Part shown: piece by piece, positions 7,717 to 13,409 of the stretch | Numbering within the stretch: the first letter of the stretch is position 1 | How the letters are laid out: each line of letters begins with the position of its first letter | From: an uncultured Clostridia bacterium | GTDB taxonomy: Bacteria > Bacillota > Clostridia > Oscillospirales > Ruminococcaceae | Length of the DNA stretch: 13,409 nt | Assembly (NCBI GenBank): GCA_947381875.1 | Contig: CANCXY010000069.1 | Location: forward strand, 1-13,409 | Direction: 5' to 3' | Translations under genes and position numbers: made by a program | Notes under the pieces: generated by a model | What the model saw: the letters and a program-made list of their open reading frames with translations, nothing else | Told to the model about the DNA's origin: nothing | The model's database searches: none

Positions 7717-7732
7717 TGTGTATCGTTCCACG
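7717..7732. promoter_or_regulatory. Candidate operator copy B, just downstream of the operon start site
   Basis: The plus strand reads TGTGTATCGTTCCACG. It matches copy A (7840-7855) at 13 of 16 positions when aligned on CGTTCCAC. It lies about 10-20 bp downstream of the expected transcription start of the minus-strand operon, a typical place for a blocking repressor. Confidence 0.45.
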
Positions 7733-7742
7733 TCCCGCTATA

Positions 7743-7771
7743 ACAATACCGTACAATCTGGCGGATGTCAA
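7743..7771 (-). promoter_or_regulatory. Main sigma-A promoter of the minus-strand sugar operon
   Basis: On the minus strand a perfect TTGACA -35 (7766-7771) is followed by a 17-bp spacer and TATTGT -10 (7743-7748). Transcription should begin near 7736, giving a leader of about 48 bases before ATG 7688. Candidate operator copies lie just downstream (7717-7732) and about 70 bp upstream (7840-7855). Confidence 0.85.
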
Positions 7772-7839
7772 GCAAAAGGCGTCAAATTTTCTCAATATTC
7801 TTCTGTTTCCACAAAGTTTTTCCTGGAAATATGGACATG

Positions 7840-7855
7840 TTGTATACCGTTCCAC
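7840..7855. promoter_or_regulatory. Candidate operator copy A, upstream of the operon promoter
   Basis: The plus strand reads TTGTATACCGTTCCAC, nearly the same as copy B at 7717-7732 and sharing GTRTACCGTTCC-type sequence with copy C at 5627-5646. It lies in the divergent region between the operon and the LacI-family gene, about 123 bp from copy B, a distance that would allow repression by DNA looping. It could also serve the regulator's own promoter. Confidence 0.4.
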
Positions 7856-7966
7856 ATCTGTATTTTCCCTTTTTCCAATTCGTGACAGCGGCCCGGAGCG
7901 TGCCTAAAGCGAGGCGTTCCCGTGCATATCCACGCAGTTCGGACATGCCCGCATTCGGGAAAAGTA

Positions 7967-7996
7967 TTGACAAAGCGGCACTTTTCGCGGTATGAT
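7967..7996 (+). promoter_or_regulatory. Sigma-A promoter of the LacI-family regulator gene
   Basis: TTGACA (7967-7972), an 18-bp spacer, then TATGAT (7991-7996). Transcription is expected near 8003, about 38 bases before the chosen GTG start. It is divergent to the sugar operon promoter, which lies about 200 bp away. The rest of the 7776-7966 stretch holds only operator copy A and no gene. Confidence 0.8.
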
Positions 7997-8022
7997 TAGA
8001 AAAAATCCGCGGGTTTCCTGTG

Positions 8023-8032
8023 AAGAAGGGGG
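8023..8032 (+). promoter_or_regulatory. Ribosome binding site that decides the regulator start
   Basis: AAGAAGGGGG ends 8 bases before GTG 8041. The upstream in-frame GTG at 8020 overlaps this site and has no site of its own, so the protein is taken to begin MATIRDVA. Confidence 0.65.
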
Positions 8033-8040
8033 TATCTGCC

Positions 8041-9114
8041 GTGGCTACTATTCGGGATGTCGCCTTGTGTGCGGGTGTGTCCAAAACGCTTGTTTCCCGC
8101 TACATCAATGGGCAAAGCGGGGTCAGCGCCGAGAGCGGCGCGCTGATTGCGGCTGCCATTGAAAAGCTGGATTACCGCCCTAATATGCTTGCGCGGTCTC
8201 TTGTCCAGCGCCGCACCTACTGCATCGGCGTATCGGTGGACGACCTGTCCTCTACATTTATCGTTCCACTTGTCGCCGGCCTTGAATCCGGCGTGTCGCA
8301 TACGGATGCCGCGCACGAATATACCGTGATCTACACAAACTCCTGTGGGGATTACGAGAAAAAGAAACGCCAGTTGAATTTCCTGACGCAGGGGCATGTG
8401 GACGGGCTTGTCGTGTATGGCAGCTCCATCCCGGAGGATAATCTGACGCGCCAGCTTGCCGCCTCCCGATTCCCATTCGTCCTGATCGAGAATGATTTGA
8501 CCGATCTGCATGTCAACAAGGTGCTGATTGACAATGTGGCGGGCGCTTTTGCCGCGACGGAACATCTCATCCGGCTTGGGCACAAAAAAATCGCCCATTT
8601 TGGGGGCGATATCAATCTGCGGATCACCTTGGACCGCATGAACGGCTTTACGCGCGCCATGCAGGAGTACGGCATCCATATGGAGCCGGACTGGATGGTC
8701 TTTCCCGCCATCACCGAACAGGATAACTGGCATCGGAGCGGCATGGCACGTTCCATCTTTTATGAACAGGGGTATGCTTCGATGAAGCGCCTGATCGAGG
8801 CGGCCCGCGTCCCGGACGCGATTTTTTTTGCTACGGATATCGCGGCTTTCGGCGCGATCCGCGCTTTGAAAGAAGCCGGCCTTCATGTGCCGGATGACGT
8901 TTCCGTTATTGGTTTCGATGACGAAAGCACTGGTGCCGCGCTTTATGAAGCGCAGCCCATCACGACCATGCGCCAGCCTCTCCGCGAGGCAGGGTATACC
9001 GCCATCCGCCTGATGATCGAGCATTTGGAAAACCCGGCTGTCCCGCCTGTCACCAAACATCTCCCCGCGCAGATGATCGACCGCCAGACGACGCGCGCCC
9101 ATAAACCCGCTTAG
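8041..9114 (+). CDS. LacI-family transcriptional regulator, probable repressor of the divergent sugar operon
   Basis: A 357-residue LacI/GalR-family regulator. The N-terminal helix-turn-helix reads MATIRDVALCAGVSKTLVSR and the hinge region is YRPNMLARSLVQRRT (45-59). A periplasmic-binding-protein-like effector domain follows, with IGVSVDDL (62-69), DGLVVYGSSIPEDN (111-124), an HKKIAHFGGD core (171-180) and GFDDES (281-286). It would bind a sugar or sugar phosphate in the cytoplasm and release DNA, as is known for this family. The GTG start at 8041 is chosen because it gives the canonical MATI-DVA start and is correctly spaced from AAGAAGGGGG. It is transcribed divergently from the transport operon, with shared operator-like repeats around the promoter, so local control of that operon is the simplest reading. 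Its gene ends at a strong terminator. Confidence 0.95.
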   Translation: MATIRDVALCAGVSKTLVSRYINGQSGVSAESGALIAAAIEKLDYRPNMLARSLVQRRTYCIGVSVDDLSSTFIVPLVAGLESGVSHTDAAHEYTVIYTNSCGDYEKKKRQLNFLTQGHVDGLVVYGSSIPEDNLTRQLAASRFPFVLIENDLTDLHVNKVLIDNVAGAFAATEHLIRLGHKKIAHFGGDINLRITLDRMNGFTRAMQEYGIHMEPDWMVFPAITEQDNWHRSGMARSIFYEQGYASMKRLIEAARVPDAIFFATDIAAFGAIRALKEAGLHVPDDVSVIGFDDESTGAALYEAQPITTMRQPLREAGYTAIRLMIEHLENPAVPPVTKHLPAQMIDRQTTRAHKPA

Positions 9115-9156
9115 CGGGCGGCCTTGGGTATCTATACAAAATCTGCATTAAGTCTA

Positions 9157-9190
9157 CAGAAAAAAACTGCATTCATGCAGTTTTTTTCTG
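9157..9190. terminator. Perfect-stem terminator after the regulator gene
   Basis: CAG, seven A and CTGCA (9157-9171) pair without mismatch to TGCAG, seven T and CTG (9176-9190) around a TTCA loop. More T-rich sequence follows on the plus strand (to 9199). The A-run/T-run symmetry lets it work in both directions. It insulates the next operon. Confidence 0.92.
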
Positions 9191-9199
9191 TCATTTTTT

Positions 9200-9296
9200 C
9201 TATTTATTCGGATAGTTTCTATTGACACATTAAAGTACTAATGCTATAATCCTATTTATTGAATGGCTTGGAAAACACCTCTATTTGTCTATTTAG
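9200..9296. repeat. Four short CTATTT repeats around the second-operon promoter
   Basis: CTATTTATT occurs at 9200-9208 and 9252-9260, and related CTATTTGT and CTATTTAG lie back to back at 9281-9296. The first two flank the promoter. The tract is far richer in A and T than its surroundings, so chance is possible; a regulator-binding role is only a suggestion. Confidence 0.35.
9222..9250 (+). promoter_or_regulatory. Full-consensus sigma-A promoter of the second permease operon
   Basis: TTGACA (9222-9227), a 17-bp spacer and TATAAT (9245-9250), matching the housekeeping consensus exactly. The start site should be near 9257, leaving a leader of about 124 bases before ATG 9381. The leader holds a weak inverted repeat (ATTTCTC 9299-9305 with GAGAAAT 9328-9334) and no gene I can support. 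Confidence 0.92.
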
Positions 9297-9380
9297 AAAT
9301 TTCTCCTCAACCGCCATGCCATTGTATGAGAAATCTATTATATACTTGTCATCAACCACGAAGATGGAAGAACTATAACC

Positions 9381-10184
9381 ATGCAAACAAAAAACAAACG
9401 GATGGGCCTTTTGCTCATCCTCCCCAGCCTGACAGGCGTATGCGCGTTCTACGTTGTCCCCTTCCTGTCCAGCCTCTACTACACCTTCACCCAGGGGGTG
9501 ACGGAACCCCGGTTCGTGGGGCTTGCCAATTTCCGGGGGCTGCTGGACAGCCCGATCTTTCGTCAGGCGATCGGGAACACCGCCTTGTTCCTTGTCTTAG
9601 GCGTACCGTTGGCGCTTGCCTGCGCCCTGCTGCTCAGCTTCGTGCTTGCAAAGGGGCGCTTTCCCTGGCAGCAGTGGGCGCTGCTGCTGCCCTTTGTCCT
9701 GCCCGCTTCCAGCTTTGCCGTGGCTTGGGAGGGCCTGTGGGGCCGGGATACCCTCGCCGGTCCCGCTGCCCTGCCCCTCACCCTGCTTTTGTACCTGCTG
9801 CGCAACGCGGGCTACCTCAGCGTTATCCTCACTGGTGCTATCCGTACTTTGCCTACGGAATATCAGGAAATCTGTTGTTTGGAGGGCGGCGGCGAGGAGC
9901 GCTATCTTTTCCATATACTCATCCCCCTGCTCTCCCCGACCCTGCTCTTTGCGGGCATTGTGGCGGTGATGAACTATTTCCTGCTTTTCCGGGATGTGTA
10001 CATGCTCTACGGCGAAACCCCGCCCCGGCGGCTGTATATGCTGCAACACTTCATGAACAGCAGCTTTTACAAGCTCAACTATCAGCGGTTGAGTGCCGCC
10101 GCTTTCATAACGGTACTCACCCTGTCTGCCCTGGTGGCGGCTGTGCTTCTGCTGCAAAGGAGGATGAAAAGCCATGTGGAATAA
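9381..10184 (+). CDS. Sugar ABC transporter permease (MalF/UgpA-like)
   Basis: A 267-residue inner-membrane permease of the CUT1 type. The first helix begins MGLLLILPSLTGVCAF (8-23) and leads into a PFLSSLYYTFT segment; a FVGLANFRGLLD loop (45-56) follows, typical of MalF-like proteins. About six helices can be placed. The coupling loop is degenerate: EICCLEGGG (163-171) stands where EAA--DGA is usual, although the following HILIPLLSP (178-186) is normal. The start has only a modest GGAAG site 10 bases upstream. It overlaps the next permease gene by 11 bp, so the pair is co-translated. Unlike the first transporter there is no neighbouring recognised binding protein, and no ATPase. The family is clear; the substrate is not. 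Confidence 0.9.
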   Translation: MQTKNKRMGLLLILPSLTGVCAFYVVPFLSSLYYTFTQGVTEPRFVGLANFRGLLDSPIFRQAIGNTALFLVLGVPLALACALLLSFVLAKGRFPWQQWALLLPFVLPASSFAVAWEGLWGRDTLAGPAALPLTLLLYLLRNAGYLSVILTGAIRTLPTEYQEICCLEGGGEERYLFHILIPLLSPTLLFAGIVAVMNYFLLFRDVYMLYGETPPRRLYMLQHFMNSSFYKLNYQRLSAAAFITVLTLSALVAAVLLLQRRMKSHVE

Positions 10185-10947
10185 GGGTCTGAGCTGGAAG
10201 CTCCAGCGGGCCGCGGTATCCATAGCGGCCATCGCCTGCCTTGTCCCGGCTGGTGTTCTGCTTCTTGGTTCCCTGCGGGTGGACGGGCATTTCTCTCTTG
10301 GGCAGTACGAGAAAATTTTGCTGGCTTCCAGAGAATTTTTCAAATGGTTTTGGAACTCAGTGGGGTATACTGCCGGGATTTTGATACTGTGCGTGCCGGT
10401 GGCCGTACTTGGGGCCTACGGTCTAAGCCTGTACCGATTCCCCGGACGCAGTGCCCTGCTGTTCCTCTATACCCTGCTGATGCTGCTGCCCTTTCAGGCC
10501 ACGGTGGTGGCCCAGTACCTCACCCTGCGCGCCCTGGGCCTGCTCGATACCCCCGCCGCCATTATCCTGCCCTGCGCTTTCGGGGCCTTCGGAACATTCC
10601 TGCTCACCCAGTTCATGCGGGGGCTGGACGAGGAGATCATCGAGGCCGCCCGGCTGGACGGTGCGGGCGGGGGACGTATCCTGCTGCACATCATCTGCCC
10701 CCTGTGCCGCCCTGCTATCCTGTCACTGGTGACGCTGCAGGCCATTAGCTGCTGGTCTATGGTGGATCAGCCGGTGGTATTCCTGCGCAGTGAGGCGCTG
10801 CTCCCCCTGTCCCAACGGCTGAGCGGGCAGAGCTTCGGCGCGGCGGCTTTTGCGGCAGGGGTCCTGTACGCAGTGCCGCCCATGCTCCTCTACCTGTGCT
10901 GCAAGAAAGCGCTGGAGGAGGGCATCAGCCTGACAAGCATCAAGTAA
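10174..10947 (+). CDS. Sugar ABC transporter permease (MalG-like)
   Basis: A 257-residue inner-membrane permease, partner of the MalF-like protein. The EAA loop is intact: EAARLDGAGGG (157-167) followed by LLHIICPLCRPA (170-181), and the upstream AYGLSLYRFPGR segment (81-92) is a family hallmark. About six hydrophobic helices are present, the last near residues 228-243. An AAAGGAGG ribosome site lies inside the end of the upstream gene and supports ATG 10174. It is a little shorter than the usual 270-300 residues, mostly in the N-terminal periplasmic part. It ends 12 bp before the next gene of the same operon. It carries the better ATPase-contact sequence of the two subunits. Confidence 0.9.
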   Translation: MWNKGLSWKLQRAAVSIAAIACLVPAGVLLLGSLRVDGHFSLGQYEKILLASREFFKWFWNSVGYTAGILILCVPVAVLGAYGLSLYRFPGRSALLFLYTLLMLLPFQATVVAQYLTLRALGLLDTPAAIILPCAFGAFGTFLLTQFMRGLDEEIIEAARLDGAGGGRILLHIICPLCRPAILSLVTLQAISCWSMVDQPVVFLRSEALLPLSQRLSGQSFGAAAFAAGVLYAVPPMLLYLCCKKALEEGISLTSIK

Positions 10948-10959
10948 GGGGGAAGGAAG

Positions 10960-11352
10960 ATGAACCGAGCAGCGGCTAAGGGAATCGCCGTTTTCCTGCT
11001 CCTCATGCTCTTTTTTACCTTTGTCAGCCACCATCTGGACGCCCTGCGCACCCCGCAGGTGTTGTGCGTGACGCCGGGGCCTGGCATCATTGCCGGGAAG
11101 CGCTACGATATGGTGGTGCCTGCGGAGGCCATCCACCCCGACAAAGAGCCGTATGTCTATGTCGCAGAGGATACGCTCTCCTATTTCTATCCTGTGGCCG
11201 CCCGGCGGGCCACGGTGCGGGTATTGGCAACGGGGGACGGTCTCGCCGCTGTGGATGGCCTTTACCGGGATGCCCGCGTGGTGCGGTACGCCGACAGGGC
11301 GCTCCTGGGAAATCCCGTCCCCGTGCGTATATGGGAGGAGGAAGGAGCATGA
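10960..11352 (+). CDS. Small membrane-anchored protein resembling the C-terminal domain of efflux adaptor (HlyD/AcrA) proteins
   Basis: A 130-residue protein with one N-terminal membrane helix (about 7-25) and an extracytoplasmic beta-rich domain. The stretch MVVPAEAIHPDKEPYVYVAE (51-70), then ATVRVLATGDG (84-94) and LYRDARVVRY (101-110), follows the usual order in the membrane-proximal domain of periplasmic/membrane-fusion adaptors: a VP-AI strand, a YVYV strand, a V-R-V--G strand, then a GL--G--VV turn. The lipoyl and coiled-coil parts of a full adaptor are absent. A GGAAGGA site precedes ATG 10960; the stop overlaps the next start as ATGA. A role as an extracytoplasmic accessory of the permeases or of the next membrane protein is an inference. 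The gene is sure; the homology is by eye. Confidence 0.75.
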   Translation: MNRAAAKGIAVFLLLMLFFTFVSHHLDALRTPQVLCVTPGPGIIAGKRYDMVVPAEAIHPDKEPYVYVAEDTLSYFYPVAARRATVRVLATGDGLAAVDGLYRDARVVRYADRALLGNPVPVRIWEEEGA

Positions 11353-12104
11353 AACGACGGCTGATCTGTGCGCTGGCGGCGGCGCTGATATTCGCCGCCG
11401 CCCTGACATACCACACGCTGATATTGCGGGAGCTGCCGGAGAGCCGGGTGGAAGTCCTCGCCCTCGATTTCCCGGCTGTGGAGCAGGCCCTTGCCCCTGC
11501 GGCGGCGGAATGGGGATGGGAACCCGTTCAGGAGGGGGAGCGCCTTGTGATCCGCTCCCAAAGCCCCTTTGCCGCCCCAGCGATGCGCGCGGCGCTGTCG
11601 GGGGCGAGCGTAGACTCCCAAGTGATCGACTACGCCTGGGTTGCCGATGTCGCTGCCCAGAGCGGCAGGCTGTGGCGGGTTTGGGGCGTGGTTTGGGGGA
11701 TATGGCTGCTGTGGGGCCTGCTCCGGGCTTTGGTCCGGACGGAGTGGGGCCGCTTCCAGTCGGCGCGGAAACGCCAGTACCCGGCGCAGTACCTGTCCGA
11801 TGCAGGAGTGCGTTTGATGGCCGAAGCCATTGTCCTGGCGGTGGAAGCGATCGCCGCCATCCTGGCGCTGCAATGGCTGTGGCGTTTGGAGTTCATTATG
11901 CCAACAGGCTTGCTGCCAGATGGCTCTCTGTTTCATCCGGCCCACTATCACCAATGGGCGCAAAGCACTTTCCCGGACGGGCTGTGTTCGTCCTACGGTG
12001 CGTCGCTAATCGGGAAACTGCGGCTGGGCCACGCCCTAACGGCTGTGGAGTGCGGGGCACTGACGGCGGGAGCCGTAGCGATCAGGAGCGCCATAAAAAA
12101 ATAG
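11349..12104 (+). CDS. Unrecognised multi-pass membrane protein
   Basis: A 251-residue protein I do not recognise. It has an N-terminal helix (about 5-25), an extracytoplasmic region of about 80 residues (30-107), a Trp-rich helix pair region (109-128 and 157-178) joined by a basic cytoplasmic loop (RTEWGRFQSARKRQY, 130-144), and a weak C-terminal hydrophobic segment (229-247). A His/Trp/Tyr-rich stretch HPAHYHQWAQ (196-205) lies between the last two. The start overlaps the upstream stop (ATGA) and follows a GGAGGAAGGAG site, so it is coupled to the adaptor-like gene. The layout is faintly like a reduced FtsX/MacB-type permease, but no motif supports that. It closes the operon before a terminator. 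Confidence 0.8.
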   Translation: MKRRLICALAAALIFAAALTYHTLILRELPESRVEVLALDFPAVEQALAPAAAEWGWEPVQEGERLVIRSQSPFAAPAMRAALSGASVDSQVIDYAWVADVAAQSGRLWRVWGVVWGIWLLWGLLRALVRTEWGRFQSARKRQYPAQYLSDAGVRLMAEAIVLAVEAIAAILALQWLWRLEFIMPTGLLPDGSLFHPAHYHQWAQSTFPDGLCSSYGASLIGKLRLGHALTAVECGALTAGAVAIRSAIKK

Positions 12105-12169
12105 CCGTATACAGGCTTAATACATAGGCATTTCTCTGTTTTATAGGGAAAACATCTGAAAACGCCCGT

Positions 12170-12209
12170 GTTCCCTGTCCTTCGGGCGGAAGGACGCGGG
12201 AACGTTTTT
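12170..12209 (+). terminator. Rho-independent terminator of the second permease operon
   Basis: GTTCCC, a bulge and GTCCTT (12170-12182) pair with AAGGAC, GC and GGGAAC (12190-12203) around a 7-base loop, followed by G and five T. It sits 65 bp after the membrane-protein stop. Confidence 0.85.
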
Positions 12210-12215
12210 GCCTGT

Positions 12216-12244
12216 TTGCAAGTGATTTCACAACAGTTTAGATT
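12216..12244 (+). promoter_or_regulatory. Possible promoter for the propeller-like gene
   Basis: TTGCAA (12216-12221), a 17-bp spacer and TAGATT (12239-12244). Both boxes are imperfect, but the element lies right after the terminator and about 70 bp before ATG 12313, so the last gene probably has its own transcript. Confidence 0.4.
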
Positions 12245-12312
12245 TGTGGATGGATCGAATCTATTCATTTCCACTTTATCGTACCCAAGTACATATGAGA
12301 GGAGAATGGCAA

Positions 12313-13361
12313 ATGAAAAGCAAAAAAATACAACTGGCCGCTTTGGGGATACTGCTGGCGGCGGTCATTGCCGTGGGCGCGTGGCTGGTGCTGCGCACGC
12401 CTGGGGAGGAAACCCCGGCAGTTTCAAACACTTCAAGTACTCCAACCGCTTTCGCGACCCCTTCATCCGACAGCGGCGGTGTCCACACAAACACGATGTC
12501 CCAGCCGTTTGATATTTCCAGCTTTCAAACTTCCATCTATCGCCCTGTGCGGCAGGCATCGGATGATCCGTCGCTACCCATCCCGATTGGTGATCCTCTG
12601 CCTGAAACTTTTTTCTTTGAGGGTCAGCCCTGTGTTTTTTCCTTCCGCCAGGGGAAATCGGAGGAAGATTTTTCATTGGATGTCGTGTCTATGGCATCGG
12701 GGGAAACCCTGCGCACCTACGGCCCGGAGGAATTTTACATGAGACCTTATTTCCGAACCCCATCTTTTGATCAGGATGGTACCTTATGGTGTACATACTA
12801 TGAATGGGAATCGGAACGGGTAACGGTGTTTCCCTGCCGGGAAGGTGTGACGGAGGATGACGTGTTTTTCTTTTCGTCCGATACGACCCCCTCCTCTATG
12901 GCGGTCCGGGACGGCTACTTCCTGATCTCCGATGCCTCCTATGGCGCCGATGGCCGGCTTCTAATGCTGGATACATCCTCCGGGACAGCAGAGGTGAAAA
13001 ACACATGGGAAAACATCGCGTCCTTTTGCTTTGGCGAAGATGGGAGCCTGTATCTTTTGGCGCGTAAACCCGATGGCCTCGATTATGACCGCGCTCTTGT
13101 AAAGTATTCGTTGCAGCAGGATGCTGAACAGTGGAATGTATCCCTGACGGAGGATGATTTCTCCTATCCGTATTCCTACCCGTCCAGCGTGTCCTACACC
13201 GATGGCGGCGGGCTGTTTCTCCTGTACGGCGCTGAAAAAAAGCTCCTCTGGATGGATCCAGAGACAGGAGAGGCCCAACTTCTGGTGGATCTGGAAAATG
13301 ATGTGACTGGGCTGGACAGCGGCTGGATCGGCGGGGATCGTTCTCTCGCCGTTTGTGTGGT
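12313..13361 (+). CDS. Membrane-anchored extracytoplasmic protein with probable beta-propeller repeats, 3' truncated
   Basis: About 349 genuine residues are present before the contig runs into adapter sequence; the true 3' end is missing. ATG 12313 has GAGGAG eight bases upstream. An uncleaved-looking N-terminal helix (6-27) lacks a lipobox and is followed by a Thr/Ser/Pro-rich spacer (about 33-57). The rest shows repeated blade-like units: SFDQDGTLWCTYYEW, later MAVRDGYFLISD with DGRLLMLDTSSG, CFGEDGSLYLLAR, then GGGLFLLYG with KLLWMDPETGEA. This is the usual four-strand pattern of beta-propellers. It may be a sensor or ligand-binding protein for the adjacent permeases, possibly the front half of a propeller/solute-binding fusion. 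The last 15 residues of the open frame, starting DRKSTRLNSSH, are translated adapter and must be discarded. Confidence 0.85.
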
Positions 13362-13409
13362 AGATCGGAAGAGCACACGTCTGAACTCCAGTCACGCACG
13401 GACATCGCG
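13362..13409. other. Illumina TruSeq-type adapter read-through (sequencing artefact)
   Basis: From 13362 the sequence reads AGATCGGAAGAGCACACGTC and continues to 13395 as the standard 34-base TruSeq read-1 adapter. Next come eight bases that look like an i7 index (GCACGGAC, 13396-13403) and ATCGCG, which matches the constant ATCTCG at five of six places. In translation it gives DRKSTRLNSSH on the plus strand and VRDWSSDVCSSDL or TGVQTCALPI on the minus strand, well-known adapter-derived database artefact peptides. Confidence 0.98.

Noticed and set aside
7689..7775. An upstream ATG at 7775 that would lengthen the LplB-like permease by 29 residues
   Set aside because: It lies upstream of the -35 box of the operon promoter, and the added residues are unlike a permease N-terminus.
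7986..8011. An inverted repeat CGCGG...CCGCG around the -10 box of the regulator gene, considered as an autoregulatory operator
   Set aside because: Only five bases per arm with a 16-base gap, and no resemblance to the other candidate operators; chance is likely in GC-rich DNA.
7690..8040. A CcpA-type cre site in the divergent control region
   Set aside because: I found no convincing match to the TG-AA-CG----CA type consensus near either promoter.
7996..9102. A long open frame on the minus strand opposite the LacI-family regulator
   Set aside because: It mirrors a well-supported gene with a promoter, ribosome site and family motifs; its translation shows no domain and no ribosome site.
9263..10192. 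A 309-codon plus-strand frame beginning soon after the second promoter
   Set aside because: It is in a different frame from the clear MalF-like permease and translates to Pro/Arg/Cys-rich sequence with no family features.
1..13361. tRNA, rRNA, CRISPR array, transposase, integrase or phage genes
   Set aside because: None could be seen on either strand; repeats present are only short hairpins and operator-like motifs.
12896..13405. Minus-strand frames starting in the right end of the window
   Set aside because: Their starts and first residues are encoded by the Illumina adapter, and the rest is antisense to the propeller-like gene.

Overview
The window looks like a piece of a draft genome or metagenome-assembled genome from a GC-rich, gut-type Clostridia bacterium, for example the Oscillospiraceae/Ruminococcaceae. 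I infer this from the gene content: a lipoprotein-anchored Lpl/Ytc-type CUT1 sugar transporter with no local ATPase, strong AGGAGG ribosome sites and sigma-A promoters. The taxon is not proven from sequence alone. The last 48 bases (13362-13409) are Illumina adapter and not biology, so the contig really ends at about 13361, inside a gene.

Region 1 (1-7775, all minus strand) is a long sugar uptake and catabolism operon. It reads right to left from a strong promoter at 7743-7771. The order is LplB-like permease, YtcP-like permease, substrate-binding lipoprotein, ThuA-like protein, TIM-barrel sugar isomerase/epimerase-like protein, NagB/6-phosphogluconolactonase-fold protein, ROK-family sugar kinase, and the start of a large carbohydrate-active protein cut by the left edge. 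A nested hairpin lies between the permeases and the binding protein. A terminator-like hairpin lies between the binding protein and the catabolic genes, so expression is probably graded along the operon. Together the genes suggest uptake of a glycoside or oligosaccharide, then intracellular cleavage, isomerisation and phosphorylation. The substrate cannot be read from sequence. The NagB-like protein lacks the usual catalytic residues, and ThuA plus the TIM-barrel protein hints at 3-keto-sugar chemistry.

Region 2 (7776-9190) holds the divergent control region and a plus-strand LacI-family regulator with its own promoter and a perfect 15-bp-stem terminator. A shared motif around CGTTCC occurs just downstream of the operon promoter, about 120 bp upstream of that, and again before the binding-protein gene. 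It is a good candidate operator for this regulator.

Region 3 (9191-13361, plus strand) is a second, stranger transport locus driven by a perfect TTGACA-17-TATAAT promoter. It encodes a MalF-like and a MalG-like permease, a small anchored protein resembling the C-terminal domain of HlyD/AcrA-type efflux adaptors, and an unrecognised multi-pass membrane protein. After a terminator and a weak promoter comes an anchored, probably beta-propeller, extracytoplasmic protein truncated by the contig end. No binding protein or ATPase is visible here. This mix of sugar-importer permeases with an efflux-adaptor-like piece is the best candidate in the window for something undescribed. No RNA genes, CRISPR arrays, transposases or phage genes were seen.
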